A stretch of DNA of 64,000 nucleotides. Source: Pachyseris speciosa (taxonomy: Eukaryota; Cnidaria; Anthozoa; Scleractinia; Pachyseridae). Both the position numbers and the translations under genes were made by a program. The notes beneath the pieces were generated by a model. That model saw only the letters and a program-made list of their open reading frames with translations. It did no database searches and was not told where the DNA came from. The stretch is from contig JAEMWC010000072.1 in the NCBI GenBank assembly GCA_016490735.1, positions 1,587,501 to 1,651,500 of the forward strand. The letters are read 5' to 3'. Below are positions 45,490-58,181 of the stretch, one piece after another (positions within the stretch are counted from its first letter, which is position 1; each line of letters begins with the position of its first letter).

Positions 45490-47225
45490 GACGTTTCAAA
45501 GTTTCAAGGTTTCTTTATTTCCACGCAGCAACACAAAATTTATGATAAAACATAACACCACTAGACTCCTCCTTGAACTGTTCCAAAAGGCGCATAAGGA
45601 CACTCTTGCATGATCAGTGCGGTAGGGTACCGTCGGTGGCAAACAGAGACCTTGAAACTATCGAGAACTCTCAAACATTACCAGAAATCGGCGACATTTT
45701 GCTCCCGCGCGATTGCACGCTAGACACGCGAGTTTCCAAGATGGCGGCTTTTGAGCGAAGGCGTTGAGAGCGATTGAATTAAAGCAATTCTTTACACCAG
45801 CGGACTTATGCAAAAAATTCTTGGTTTCTAAGTCAAACTGAATAATGTCAATAATGGCTAGCGAGTATTGAAAACGAGCAGAAACTCCAGCTTTATTTCT
45901 GGCCTTGGATCAGTCTCAGGGGAGTGCTTTGCTCGATGAAGCCTGACATCGACTAGCTGCGAATTTTGCACTTTTTTGTTGTGATTTTGTCTGGACTTGT
46001 CCTTCATAGAATCGCTTAAAAGCGGCTATTTTGAAAAGCTCATTTCCTAGTAATATTGCTCGGACGTGCGGAAGATTGTTAGAACGAGGAAATGCGTTGC
46101 AAAATTTGTATTAAAGGTGAGTAATTTTACTAAAATTTGACTAAAATGGTGACTGTATAGGATTCAGTAACCGACGTTTTTCAATTAAAAATTGTCTAAA
46201 GTTTTTTAACGTTTTCAGTCTGAAAGCAACAAAGAACACTCCGTTAACGGTTTAGTTTTTATATGCGAAGTGCGGGAAATAAGCAGCATTGCCACCGGTA
46301 AATTTATCTGAAATTTTCTGTTGAAATTCATACATTCTTTAGTAACTCCGGGGGCCATTTTAAGGGCCGCGTGACGCATGAAGAAATTATCTCCTGATAA
46401 ACGTGACGCGGATTTCTGGTAATGAGGCCAACTGGCTCCTTGATATTTCTATGTCTGGTTGGCTCTTGCAAAGCAACACGAGATGAGCAAAAAGAGATTT
46501 GTCCTACTTGAGCTCCTCGAGTTTGTCTGCTGTTTTCACCATTATGACGTTGTCACTGCTTTTCTAGATTTGGAGACTACGCTTCTGCATGGTCAATCAA
46601 AGGCTCACATTCCCTGATTTGCGCTGTTCATCTGCAAACGTGTGGAATAGTTCTCTGCCTTAATTTCACTCTGTTGATATGACCACTTCGGTGACCAAAT
46701 TATAGGGTTCAGTATTAGGAGCATCGCTTTCTGAGAAAGAATTTGCAAACTTCTTAATCGTTACCCGGCAATAGATGTACACCTTTCTTCTCGGGTGCTA
46801 AAATAGTAGTTTAAGAAGAAAGGTTATGCTGCTGTTCTGGAGTCTCCGGAGGTTGACCCACCATGGAATTTACTTCTGCAGCTAGCTACAACTTAGGACA
46901 AACCTCTTGCGACACTCAAGTCGCCTTCTTCCCCACTCCCTATTCCATGTTGGTTTTTTTCTCTAAAACCCGATGCATAGAATTCTTGTTTTACTTAAAA
47001 TAGCATTAGAAGAGAGAAGACATAACAGCAATTCATGATCATTTATTGAGGGCTTTTATTTTAGCCACAATGTCACAAAAATTAGGTGTTTCCCTAATCT
47101 GTCCCAGCTAGTTTCGTCTGAGGTTGAAACTCAGGAGAAATCAGGTAAAAGTTCGTTCCCACGCTTTAATTCAGTGTGTTACCAACCAGTCCTTCAGATA
47201 CCTTCATGGAACCTTCATGGCTCTT
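45490..47225. other. Intergenic, nothing recognised
   Basis: AT-rich with scattered short open frames of no visible similarity, codon pattern or splice context. CAAGATGGCGGCTTTTGAG at 45729 looks like a start context but leads only to a few codons. Confidence 0.4.
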
Positions 47226-47229
47226 CTTT

Positions 47230-48700
47230 TGTATAAGGTTATTCAGAATTGTGTAATTTTAGAGGAAGCTCCAAATGTCTAATGCATACATGTAGTTGGC
47301 GTCAAGACACTGATTTACGACCATAGATATCACCAAGCGTAACTAGTAGAATCTTTTCCATATATATTAGAAAGCAACTGTGTATTCATGCGGGCTTATG
47401 AAATTGAAGGGGACGTTTTCATTTAGTCTCAAGAAAGAATTTTTAACAACGCATTTGTTTTCGGAAAAAGAACACGAAACAAATCAAGAATCTCCTGTTC
47501 TTGAAGCTTCATATACTTTCATTTCCATGCACGGTCTCGAAAACATTTTCGGATTAGAATGTTTTTATGTAGTTTTTTGCGCGGGTTGTTCAAGAAATTA
47601 CAACGTTTTAAATAATATCGCTAGTTCCCAAACGCAAATTGAAAGTTTGTATAGCATTATGTGGGAATTTTAAATGAAAAGAGGATATATCACGACAGTT
47701 TCGTTCTTGTCAATTTCTTATACTTTATTTTGGTTGTGGCAAAAACAAAATAAAATAAACACGTTACTTGCTTTAGGACTAGCGTGGTTGTGTGTTACTT
47801 ATAAAATTGCGCGAGCAGTCGAGAAAAACACACATTAAGAAATTATGGCCTCAAGGACTGGTACGCTTGAAAATAAATTGCTCTGATCATGTTTTGGCAA
47901 TGTGCTGACCTATTTTTCCTTAAAAGATTTTCTGGAGTTATTTCTGTTCCTTCTTCTGAAATTAAGCATCCTAGAAGAAATTTAATACAACTTAAAGTGG
48001 ATCTCTCATAACATCCTTTACCGACAGCGGTGCAGATACTAAAGCGGCCGCTTGGAATTATCTTATTAGACAAGTTTAGAATCATTGCTATCACCACGCA
48101 GAACTTTACACCAACGCATTTACTATGTTAAACAGTAGTCTCGTGGGAATTTGCATACACCCTCGCTGGTTTATGAAGATTTTGTATAGTGTGTATTTTA
48201 CACAAAGGGGCCCGTAAATTTAGTAACAACATATATTTTAGATTTGTCTGCCTTCCTTGTCCCGGATTATTGCTCGTGATGAGAACCGAAGACTAAGCTG
48301 TTAAAAGAGAATGTTTCGGTTGGTCATTTCCACTTAAGTCACGGGAAGGATTTTTATCAAGTTTTTCTGTAATATTATGTTTTTGGATTATCCCGACGCC
48401 AATTACTCTTTTCTTATAACATCGTTCGGCGAGGAAAATTGAAACTTTGTGTGCCTATTTTGCATTGTGCTCGAGGCAAAGAAATGAATGGAGACTTTAA
48501 AACATAAAGATTAATTTTATCAGTAGTAGTCTCTTGGCTTCCTTAGCGTACCATTGTGCTGACGAGAGAAAGCCGTAGTGATTATTTTCATTTGAAAATG
48601 GCCGATAGTAGTTATCAGGTATCTTTGAATTATAGGATGAAAGCCACAGTTAAAAATAAAAAACCCATTTAAACGCATAAAAAATTGGCACTGGACGGCC
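47230..48700 (+). repeat. Local repeat family, copy F
   Basis: Begins with the downstream block (GCATACATGTAGTTGGCGTC), then from 47845 GGCCTCAAGGACTGGTACGC, CTTTACCGACAGCGGTGCAG and AATTACTCTTTTCTTATAAC. Same strand as copies A-E. Confidence 0.65.
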
Positions 48701-50490
48701 TTACTGATTTTTAATACCGAACTGGGGAGTTTTGGGCGCGTCACTACCCATTTACACGACCAAAATGGCAAAATTTTCCTCGTACTTTCTACCTCAAAGA
48801 ACGTCCGACAGCATATTATTATTAGCCCGAGAATAATTACTTACTTTGTTTCAAGTTAAAAAAAAAATGAAAGCTAGTATTAACTGAATATAAAATTAAA
48901 ATTGAACTTTTATAAAGCAAGGAGCATTTAATTACCTTCGGTTCCTACCGCGATGAATTAATTGGAATGTCTTGTATTGCAGTCATGGTTACCAGACATC
49001 TTTAAATTAGGAGAACCTTTTCCTCAATCATATTAACTATGACTCAATCGTCTCAATTGAAGCAGAGGCTGCAGACTTCACAACTCTCTTAGAAAGAAGC
49101 AAGACTCTCTTCTGAGGAAGGTAAATCATTGTTAAAAATCTTGTAGTCTTTGAGTTGGGGACTGGCTACTTAGTTTAACAGCGAAATTATTTGGTGTCAA
49201 GCTTGAAGAGAAATTAAAGCAAATTGTTTCAAATTGTGCCTAAATATGAAATACGTAATATACGTTCTTGCCGAATAGCAGTGTTTTCTCGTTACTGGCT
49301 CGAGCGCAGCTCAAACTTGAAACTGCAAGTCTAGCTTTTAAATCTTCTTTACACAGTTATCCCTGCTAGCCGCTTGGATTTGTTTACAAACATTTCACAC
49401 CAGCTCCAAAGAACACAGTAGCCTTTCAGTTTTTCGAGAGAGAGTGAATTTTTCGTTTCTTCCTTGCTAAATTGTGAAAGTTCAAAAAATAAGTGAGTCA
49501 ACTTCTAATTTAATGAGATATCCAGTTTTTATCACCGCAGCCTGAGACTGATAGCTCTGATCCTGCTAGCTTGTGCGTTTTCTTTTGTGCAGCTGTGTAT
49601 AAAATAGACAAATCACTTTCAACGAAAATGATAGAAATGTTGGTGCTTGGAAGAATTAAACATCATTCTCCTCTTCAAATATTGACCAAGATTTCGCGAA
49701 AGTCCATTTCTCGTGAACTAATACCAGTCGAGGTTTGTCTTCCGTTTTTTCCTTCCTTTCTTATGGACATGTTAAAGCTTGCGGCTTTCAGAAATACTTT
49801 TCCTAATGTTTAAACTCAAATTTGAAAGTATTTTGAACTCCATTTCACTGGAAACTGCAAGTTGCCTTGCGTTACATGTGACGTCATTTTTGTGGTTTCT
49901 GGCAATAATTGCCAGTAACCTCTATGTCATCGACTGCTTGAGACAGTCCGTAACTTTGCGGAGGAGTCTTCACGTTGGCGCACCCAGGCCAAATATATTC
50001 CACTCTAGGTTGGGTGTCACGTGACTTTACCAGGCTGAAACAATGGCGTCTTGGGCTTCGCATCATTAGCCGCCAGTGTAGCCGGAGTATAGATTCCAGT
50101 TTTCAAGTTAAAAAAGACTTATGCATATTAAATGATAACCAAAGTATTCAAGAATTGATAAAACCCAGTTTTGCTCAAGTATTTTACTGCAGGCGTATGA
50201 AAATAACACCATTCCGTGACCCTCTTTTCGGCATTTTTCGATTTACACTGGTCTGAAAATTGAGCAAAACTTTATTTTTGAGGCAGGGGAGGGTAGGGCA
50301 GTCATATACCTTTGTATTTGACTTAGGTTTCCCCTGTGAGGGTTCATTTCAGGTGCGCGGTAAAATCAAATAGGCAAAGCTAGAATGTTATTGGAGTTAA
50401 AACGTAGAAAAGTTTTAAGCTAAGCAATCCGTGGTCCTTTTCCAAAGACACATTCAAAGACAAAGCTTTCTTTTAGTCAACTAACAGAAA
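48700..50490. other. Intergenic, nothing recognised
   Basis: No supported frame, repeat end or RNA. This could include the promoter and 5' leader of the gene starting at 50527, but no core promoter element stands out. Confidence 0.4.
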
Positions 50491-50526
50491 TACGTCTTCC
50501 AAAGGGGAAAAATAAAACGTAGAGAA

Positions 50527-52803
50527 ATGCTCGGGAGGATTAGCAATGAATCAGAATCCAATATGGCGGTTCTCGAAGGTGCAAGTACAACAGAAGTGTG
50601 CAAGCAGAGCAGGAAATGTTCGAAGGTGGCTGGTCATAGGGGCCGATGCAACTCAGAAAAGCCCATCAATCCGTTCTGGGAGTCATCTTCAGTATTTAAA
50701 TTAAACACACGTAAACGAAAACTGATCGACGAGGAGAAACAACTGTGCGAACAACACGAGGCAAAGAGAGAAATGCTTAATGAGCGAGAAGAAACACTCA
50801 AGACAACCGAACTGGCGATTCATACCAAGTTGAGCGAGAAAGGTAAAACTCATTACCGGTACCTATGGATAATTTAATACCATGTCATATCATATCTTTA
50901 CAAGGCAAGACAAGATTTTATTTTTAACTTACACATAAGCTTTATAGTTTATTTATAAGAAAATTAGGCTGTATTCATTATGTATACTACAAGAGGGGGG
51001 AAGGGCGCAGAGGATTTTGAGGGGGGATCTCAAAATTTAGGAATTGGAAAAGGGGGGGTGTCAAGTTTTTTTTGATAACATGAAGGAGGGATGCTAATAT
51101 TTTTGTGGAGGTATCACATATGTAAGAAAGTGTTGATAATATAATGAAATTCAAACAGGAAAACCTTTGTTCTTTTAAAGGCCAATGATTATGTATACAT
51201 TGTCAATCATTATCATTATAAATGTAATCATCCTGATCATCATCATTTTCATCCTGATCATCATTGTCATCTTGTTCATCATATAAATTGTCATCCTGAT
51301 CATCATCATTGTCATCTTGATCATTATTTTCATTGCCACCACTGCCAGAATTATGGTCATGGTCATGCATGGTCATCATCATCATCCTTATATCAGCATC
51401 AGCATTAGCAGCATGGCGTACAGAAGGCTTCCCACAAGCCTGTGGATGGCAAGGTGAACAGGGGCAAGAGCATCACCAGAAAATATGTTAAAAGATTTCA
51501 GGTGCTTCGATGCCTCAAGATGAAATTTGGGCTTGAGCTTATTCAGTTCCTCTAACTTTAGCTCCTGGCATTGTATTTTTTTTTTCAACTGGAATGTTTT
51601 CTTCTTTCATCACCATCTGACAAAGCTGTAATGACTTTGATTTGTCAGGGATCAACTTGGTCAATATTTCTGTTATGCAGCCTTTTCTGTTTTTCTTTTT
51701 TTACTTTTCTTTTGTTCTCTTTTTTTCTTCTCTTTCTTCGTGCATTTTCCTTAGAAGTTTGATCTAGTTGAACTCTAGATCTTGAAAGCAGAAGTGATTT
51801 ATTTAAATCATTCTCCACAGTCAAACGTCTCTTGAATTGTTTTCTTTGATTGTGAGGTATTGATGCTCTTCTTTACAGCCTTTTTTAATTCCCAAAATGT
51901 TGCTGGACTGTAACAGCCTTTCTCTCCTTTGTTTTAAAGTCTGTCTGCATGCATGTTTTTCCTTCTGATCAAGTGGTGGGATTTGTAAAAAATTTGTTGT
52001 GATTAATGGGGGATCTGAAAATATTGCACTCTGCCCCCCCCCCCCCCCCCCCCCCCCTCTCTCTCTCTCTCCCTGTATTATACATAATGAATGCAGCCTT
52101 AAAGCTAAGAGATAGCTTGACAACAAAAAGGAAAATATGCATAATTTGAGTCCACCTGAGTTTGCATCATTAAAATAGCCTGTCTGTGCTAATTGAGTGA
52201 TAGTGTTCTGATTTACCATTCTGCTGAACTTACAGTGTTTACTTGTAAGTGTTACACTGTACATCTGTATCTATAGTTCCATTTTTATAATTATAAATCA
52301 GTAAGCTTAGGTTGACAAAAATTATCCATGCACTTTTTCTGCAGAGAAAGAATTATGTGGTCTACATCATAAGTTTGAAGAAATCAAAACCTTGGCTGAA
52401 TCAACAAAGAAGGAGTCATCTGTTGTTACTCAGCAGAATGAACACCATGATTTCATCCCTTGGTTTGGATTGTAAGCAATATTCAAAGTCAAAACGAGAG
52501 CAAGACAGCACATCACCAGCTACTAAATCTACCACGAGGCACCGCAGACAGAAAGAGACAGAGAAAGCCCTAATGTTTATCCATGGTGGGAAATTAGGTT
52601 TACATTATGGAGCATGGGATTACATTGTTGCTAATGCTCCTAAAGAACTAGTTGATGATTTTATAACTGGTTATAAAAGAGGAAAGTATATTCAGGAAGT
52701 GTTTGAAAAGGCAATGAAAGAGCACCAAGCAGCTCCGGAAATCTTGAACCAAGCAATAGCTTGTAAATATCAGAACTTTCTCTCCCAAAGGAATTCAATC
52801 TAG
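50527..52803 (+). CDS. Unrecognised Cys/His plus coiled-coil protein, two or three exons
   Basis: Exon 1 (50527-50842; a better start context is the ATG at 50563, CCAATATGGCGG) encodes VCKQSRKCSKVAGHRGRCNS, a C-x5-C-x5-H-x3-C cluster that could bind zinc. A charged heptad-like helix follows (KRKLIDEEKQLCEQHEAKRE). Donor GTAAAA at 50843. Exon 2 starts after TTTTCTGCAG at 52345 in phase (EKELCGLHHKFEEIKTLAES) and either stops at TAA after WFGL or splices at GTAAGC 52472 over a 76-base intron with a TACTAA branch site to 52548. Exon 3 then reads QKETEKALMFIHGGKLGLHY and ends QRNSI, stop 52801-52803. AATAAA follows at 53290. No known family; exon 3 is less certain. Confidence 0.6.
51195..51395. 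repeat. ATC-rich simple repeat
   Basis: Imperfect ATCATCCTGATCATC tandem text in the intron of the 50527-52803 gene. It produces misleading Met- and Asp-rich frames on the minus strand. Confidence 0.8.
52036..52072. repeat. Poly-C and CT tract
   Basis: A run of about 24 C followed by CT repeats in the intron. Prone to assembly error. Confidence 0.85.
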
Positions 52804-53289
52804 TGTGCAAAGTGCAGAGCTCATATTTTAATGCTGAGTCAGAGGTATGGGTTCCAAGGAATGTCAAGTGTGTGGAGTTAGATTTGAGAGTTCCAGGACT
52901 TGCATCCCTTGCTTCTGTAGAAAAGTTTGGTTCACAATAAGCTCCTTTCAGATCTATTAACACAGGAAAACACTAATTTGTCTTAGAAATGTTTCCCTGT
53001 GGTATGACTCGTATAATTATCCTGTAAACAATATAAACTATTCTGTGACAAGGAAATATTAGAAGAACATGAATGTTTATTTCAGTGTTTACATAGAATA
53101 ACATCCATATACCTCCAGTTCACACTTCACAAACTGACGAAAATAACTATTTCTTGTTTGTATGTTAAATGCGGTTTATCAAATTATTTTGTACTAACCC
53201 TGGAAACAACAATTCATTATTCTGACTCAGTTTGAAAAAAATTGAGAATATTATGTGACAGAGTTACTGTAAATATGTTTGAGCCTGGA

Positions 53290-53295
53290 AATAAA
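53290..53295 (+). terminator. Polyadenylation signal
   Basis: AATAAA 487 bases after the stop at 52803, in the expected orientation. Confidence 0.5.
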
Positions 53296-53299
53296 ACAT

Positions 53300-54330
53300 G
53301 AGGTTTTCGAGTTAGCACCTGGCTACAGTGGTAACAACAAAATTATTGTAAAAATTAACAAATTGTTTTCTCATTCAATTGAAGGGTTGTATGCATAACC
53401 ATCCTAAGTGCCTAGTTTTTGTATTTTTCGCTATTAATTTTTGTGAAATTAACATTTAACTGTTTTGGTCTGTTTTTTTCAAATGCCTTCATTTTTTGCA
53501 TAAAACCTGCAACAATTTTTTTGAAGAAGTAAGGCCACTTATTGCTGGAAATTAGCCTCAATTCGACAAAATAACCAAAATACAAAGAAAAAGTCACGAT
53601 CGTTATGTATACATAAAAACTCAATGAGATGCTAATGGAAATTTATTCCAAATTAAACTTCTTGCAATAAGGGATAAACTGTCTCATATTCTTCCACAGT
53701 GTTCTCCTTTTGAGGCGGTAACCGGTAAATTTTACCGCCTGTAATACCAGTTATTATTGCCTGAAATTGCTTTAAAGCAGACCTAATTAACATCGGCAAC
53801 GGCTACTCTACCAGTTTGAAAACCTCTTTTACCTGCTGTGCTTCAAACAAGGGAGAACATTGCTTCCAAGCTGCTTATTAAATAAGGTACTGCAATCATT
53901 TCAAAAAACTGAAAATACCTACTGTATGACAGCCCCCCTATATTAATATAGGTATTGAGTATTTTACCCATTAATGACTAGCCAGAAATGTTATTCAGAC
54001 ATCAAAAGTAATCCAAAAAATCATTTCAAATACAAAGAAATAGAATTTAAAAGTATTTTTGTCTTAACATATTCCTGCAAACTGAACATACCCCAACCCT
54101 CATCACTTTTCTAATGGTCCATCCTTTTGGTGTTTGTTTCTTCAAATAGTGGCTTCAATAATGCATACTGGTGCTATCCATGAAATTTTGCAGTGAAGAG
54201 GAATGTTATTTGATGAAATAGTCTGGCTTAAGTCATGTTTATTGTCATCCAGTTCTTGGTAGAATACTAAATGAAACACTTAAGTTTACAGTTCAACCAT
54301 TCATTGGTGCTTGAATGCTTGAATCCACTA
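53300..54330. other. Intergenic, nothing recognised
   Basis: AT-rich; no feature supported. Confidence 0.4.
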
Positions 54331-54338
54331 CAAAGTGT

Positions 54339-55106
54339 TCAGCTGAATGCCACTGTGACACGCTGTGTCTTCATAGCATAGTTCATGCAGAATGGAGTTG
54401 ACTCTGTCACAATTGCAGACCTTCCATTGTACACAGACTCAGTCTTACCTCCAGCCTTGGATGGAACCCTTTTGAAGTGTCTTTGGGCAAAGAAAGTTTT
54501 TCCTGAGAAACGAGATGGCAAAAATAACTTCCTAACGGAGTCCATCTTGGTGAATGTCAGGGCATGTTTTAAACCATCGACCCGAGTGTGCATGTCTCCT
54601 GGATATCCCCGAACGAGAACCAGGTGTCGAAACACTGTCCAAGGGATAAAAAAAAAACTAACTGGATTCACTAACCCACTTACTTTAGACCTAGATAACT
54701 TGCATTTCATTGATTTCCCTATTTCTTGTAGGTATGAGTCGATCATAGGGCCGACCAATTCAAGCTTGTTTCCAACAACTTCTTCCAGTTGCGCGTCCAT
54801 ATTTAACATGCCATAATTTGGTTTTCTTTTCGCTTTACGAACAGCTTTTATCCACTGCCTTTCCACAGTAAACTTCATTTGCACTTATGAAACATTCCAG
54901 AATTTTTCGCCACGTTCTGTATCATCAGACACCCCTAAATCCAAGTCATTAGAACAAATTCCCTGAAATTCCCTCCGCCATATTTGTTGAGTCCTCCTCC
55001 ATGTGCTATTTTCTTGACGAGCACCGCTGACATTTACGAGCCCGCACGAGTGGAAGATTTTTGGCACGCAACAGCCAACGTGCTTCCGGATTGAGAACGA
55101 AAACAT
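54339..55106 (-). pseudogene. Unrecognised long frame interrupted by one TAA
   Basis: On the minus strand 55106-54339 is a single frame of about 255 codons broken once by TAA at 54885-54887 (EKFWNVS, stop, VQMKFTVERQ). The second part reads KPNYGMLNMDAQLEEVVGNK and LVLVRGYPGDMHTRVDGLKH and GKTFFAQRHFKRVPSKAGGK. The plus strand is also open over 54385-54816. Which strand codes, if either, cannot be told without conservation. No domain recognised. Confidence 0.35.
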
Positions 55107-55262
55107 TCGGAACTACCTCGACGTTTACCGGACTTCGATCTTTTATTCGATTTTCTGCACTGAAATGTGAGTTCTAAACTAAATATCTATCTTTTACAGT
55201 TAGATGTTCTAAGCCGATCTCATTTTAGCAAAAAATTTCAAGTAAAAATTGCCTGCGAAAAG

Positions 55263-55910
55263 ACTGAGTCCAAAAATGTCGCCCTTTCGTCGTGTTTCGC
55301 TGACAAAGCTCACGTCCGGCGTTTCTGCACAAGCGCTAACGAAATGTTTGAGCGCTTCTGGGAGTCCACCTTGCAAAACATTACAGGTTTGAATGTGAAT
55401 TTTTACCATGCTTTATCTTTAATTGACCGAATCACTGTATTCGAAGCATCTTTAGCGAAATTTGCGAAAAACGTGAGTCAATAAATTCTGTTTCAAAGCT
55501 CTTCAACGAGACTAAAAATTCGCTTTTTTCGCCTTCGCGTACATTTAGTCGAGGCAAAAATTCAAAGAGTTTGTTTTTCAGCATAAATACAGGCTCATCT
55601 GAATAAACTTTTTAGTTAGGAAAGATTACTGTCCGTTGATGTGTATGTCTTAATTCACGGAATTTCGTAATTACTCGACCTACGTAAACAAACCGAAATC
55701 CTCGCAGAGGATGGCCGTATAGCCCACGTGACATGTCCATGAACAACGTGATGCCATTATGAAAATAAAATATGGGAAGGAATTCAGATCTCGTTATGCT
55801 AACTTTGTCATAATATTACAACCGTGTAGGTGAATCAGTGAAATAGCAAATTGCAAATTTCAGATTGCCTTTTGGAAGGCCGAGTAAAGGCCAATAAGGC
55901 CTCTAGTTTT
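55263..55910 (+). repeat. Dispersed repeat, second copy of the 13433-14550 blocks
   Basis: CCAAAAATGTCG...CGGCGTTTCTGC and ATTACAACCGTGTAGGTGAA ... AGGCCTCTAG recur here in the same order as in the TPR intron. Confidence 0.5.
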
Positions 55911-56235
55911 TGCTGAAGGTGCTACACCATCTATTTTTGGCAATGCTCTGATTATACAAGACACCTTTACATCATTGGCTACCCTCACCACGTTCCTGGA
56001 TGCTAAGCTATTTAATGTTTGCTCTTTAAAATAAGAGACCCGCGTGTGGCCGTCTGGTATATACACGATCATGAATGTGAAAGATCAGAACAGTATACTC
56101 CATACATCCAAACCTTCGCCACACAACAACATTTGTCACTTAACAGTAAACGTGCAGAATAACACTTGAGGGATTATTGCAACATGACTGGAGTTTATAA
56201 CTGAGAAAAGACATGATGCCGCTGCTGTATGTAGA

Positions 56236-56252
<17 letters not shown>

Positions 56253-56269
<17 letters not shown>

Positions 56270-56296
56270 CTGTATTGTTACGCCCATACAGATCTC
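56253..56296. repeat. Perfect 16-bp hairpin
   Basis: GAGATCTGTATGGGCG (56253-56268) is the exact reverse complement of CGCCCATACAGATCTC (56281-56296) with a 12-base loop. It may be a small foldback end. Confidence 0.8.
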
Positions 56297-56299
56297 ACG

Positions 56300-57460
56300 C
56301 GAAAGAAACAATAGATTGTGTTTGTCATGTCAATCGGTAGAGATCTGTATCAAAAGTCAATGCATACTAATTAGCTTATCAGGATACTGTATCAAAAGTT
56401 GATTTGTGTTGGGGTTTACAGAAGTGTATATGCGACTCAAATACTACCTGTAGATTGGTCATAACGTTTATGAATTATTAATGAATTTTACAATTTTAAA
56501 TCAATAACAATAGTAATAATAATAAATCAATGCATGCAAATTGGAGAACAACCTGTCTCATATTGAAATTGAAACCACTTTAGCTCAGCTGAAAGCAGGC
56601 GCTTTGCGTGCTTGGCAATTAAATAGGTTTTCCGAAACCGTTGGGTTATTGCGATTCAACATAGCTATTTACCATTTGAGAAAACAACGAAAAAGGGCGT
56701 ATATTCTATTTACGACAACTGGTTCACCTGTATGGGTGATTTGTTAAACAGTTTAAGGGGCTCAGTTCATATAGGTTCACTTCCACTGGAGCAATGGACC
56801 TCGAATATTTCTCTCATTGTTGAGAGCAAGTGTTAAAGAGTGAAAACAAGTTAATACCGATTTATTAATATGTTATTTTTATTAACAATTATTTCCTTTC
56901 TTTAACTGGCAATATTACAGATTAAATATGATAAGGACATTTGAGTCGGTTAGAAACTGGAGACCGAAGGATAGCCAAGAAACAGTGAATCTTTTCACGG
57001 AAAACAAATACAAGGAGATAACTATTTAGACGTCAATAATTCCTTAACTTTAATTGGATATTAGAATTTAAACCATCCAGCTTACTTAAGCTTTTTCCAT
57101 GGCTTTGCAGCAGAGTATAGTATTATCGGTATGGATGCAGTTTGAATGAGATTAAGTATTCCGTACGATTAGTACGATTAGTTAGTTAAGGCTCTAAGAC
57201 TTAGTCCGTCTATAAACTTCTCTATTTCCTTGGAATGAACACACTGAGTAGTCTTTGTGTGGAATTAAAACACTGGCAAAAGGGAAACGATTCAGACAGC
57301 AAGTCTGCATCATTTCGCCAAAAGAAAATGACGTCAAATTGGCAGTTCAATTAGGTGGTGTCTTCATAAACAACCAAACAAGACACACTAAGCTAAAATT
57401 CTGAGCCACATGTTAATCAAACCAGTCAGTGAGGAAAAAAATCTAATAAACGAGCGACGA
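56300..57460. other. Intergenic, nothing firm
   Basis: GAGATCTGTATCAAAAGT at about 56340 echoes the hairpin stem. Otherwise AT-rich with no supported gene. Confidence 0.4.
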
Positions 57461-57469
57461 GAAATGGTG

Positions 57470-58040
57470 ACATCAACAATAATATTGCTGAGCACCATTT
57501 ACTGACAAACCACACAATCGACTGGGACTCTGCTAAATGCATTACCTACTGTACTAACTACCACCAACGGATCGCACTGGAAAGTTAGTTTACTAACTTA
57601 GAACAGACACCACTGAACCGTTGTCAACAGCTTCCCGCACCTTACAAACGACTTATTGACGATATCAACAACAGACAAACAATAGACACACCGACTAATT
57701 TGACTAACAATACACCTACGAACATTTGACTAACAAAAGACGGATCGAAACACACCAACCACGGTTTACAGTCTTCACAGCCAATAACATCACGACTTAA
57801 CTGACAGACAACCAATAACATCACGACTTCGTTGACCAATCACATCAACGACCAGAGTGCTAATACCATCTCCTAACGTTACTCCAATCACTTGACTCTG
57901 ATGATGACTTCCGCTCAGGCTGTCAAAACGTCAGTCAGTGTCACCACAAACAGTCCTTCTCAGAACTACACTCACCCGGACGATCGTGCTTCACTTAGTT
58001 ATGATATGGCTCCTGGGTTCAAACCATTTACGATTTTAAA
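57470..58040 (+). mobile_element. Penelope-like element 3' end: GIY-YIG tail plus pseudo-LTR
   Basis: The plus strand reads IAEHHLLTNHTIDWDSAKCI then TNYHQRIALES, a TAG at 57568-57570 where a Trp is expected, then FTNLEQTPLNRCQQLPAPYK. This is the C-terminal tail of the Penelope-like RT/GIY-YIG protein. The Asn/Thr-rich linker and pseudo-LTR follow (to about 58040) with a hammerhead motif. The rest of the element is absent. The inverted sister LTR is at 33480-33935. Confidence 0.75.
57890..57940 (+). ncRNA. Hammerhead motif with mutated catalytic G
   Basis: CTGATGA 57898-57904, stem II GAC/GTC, then AAAAC (57925-57929) instead of GAAAC, and GTC 57930-57932. Stem I TTGACT pairs with AGTCAG. 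The changed base is G12, the proposed general base, so this copy should be inactive. Confidence 0.7.
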
Positions 58041-58181
58041 CTTAAATCTGATAAACTAGCAGCTTCTTCCTTTATAGTTAACTGCTAATCTAGGCATATA
58101 AAATAGCTAGCAATCAGTTATCACACTCATTATGTCACCTGTTATGGTAATTAGCTCCTGATTACGTTCTTTTCATTGCAG

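Noticed and set aside
51175..51385. Met-rich and Asp-rich minus-strand frames
   Set aside because: Products of the ATC simple repeat.
55167..55484. 105-codon plus-strand frame
   Set aside because: Falls in a dispersed repeat also present at 13433-13520, where the frame is not open.
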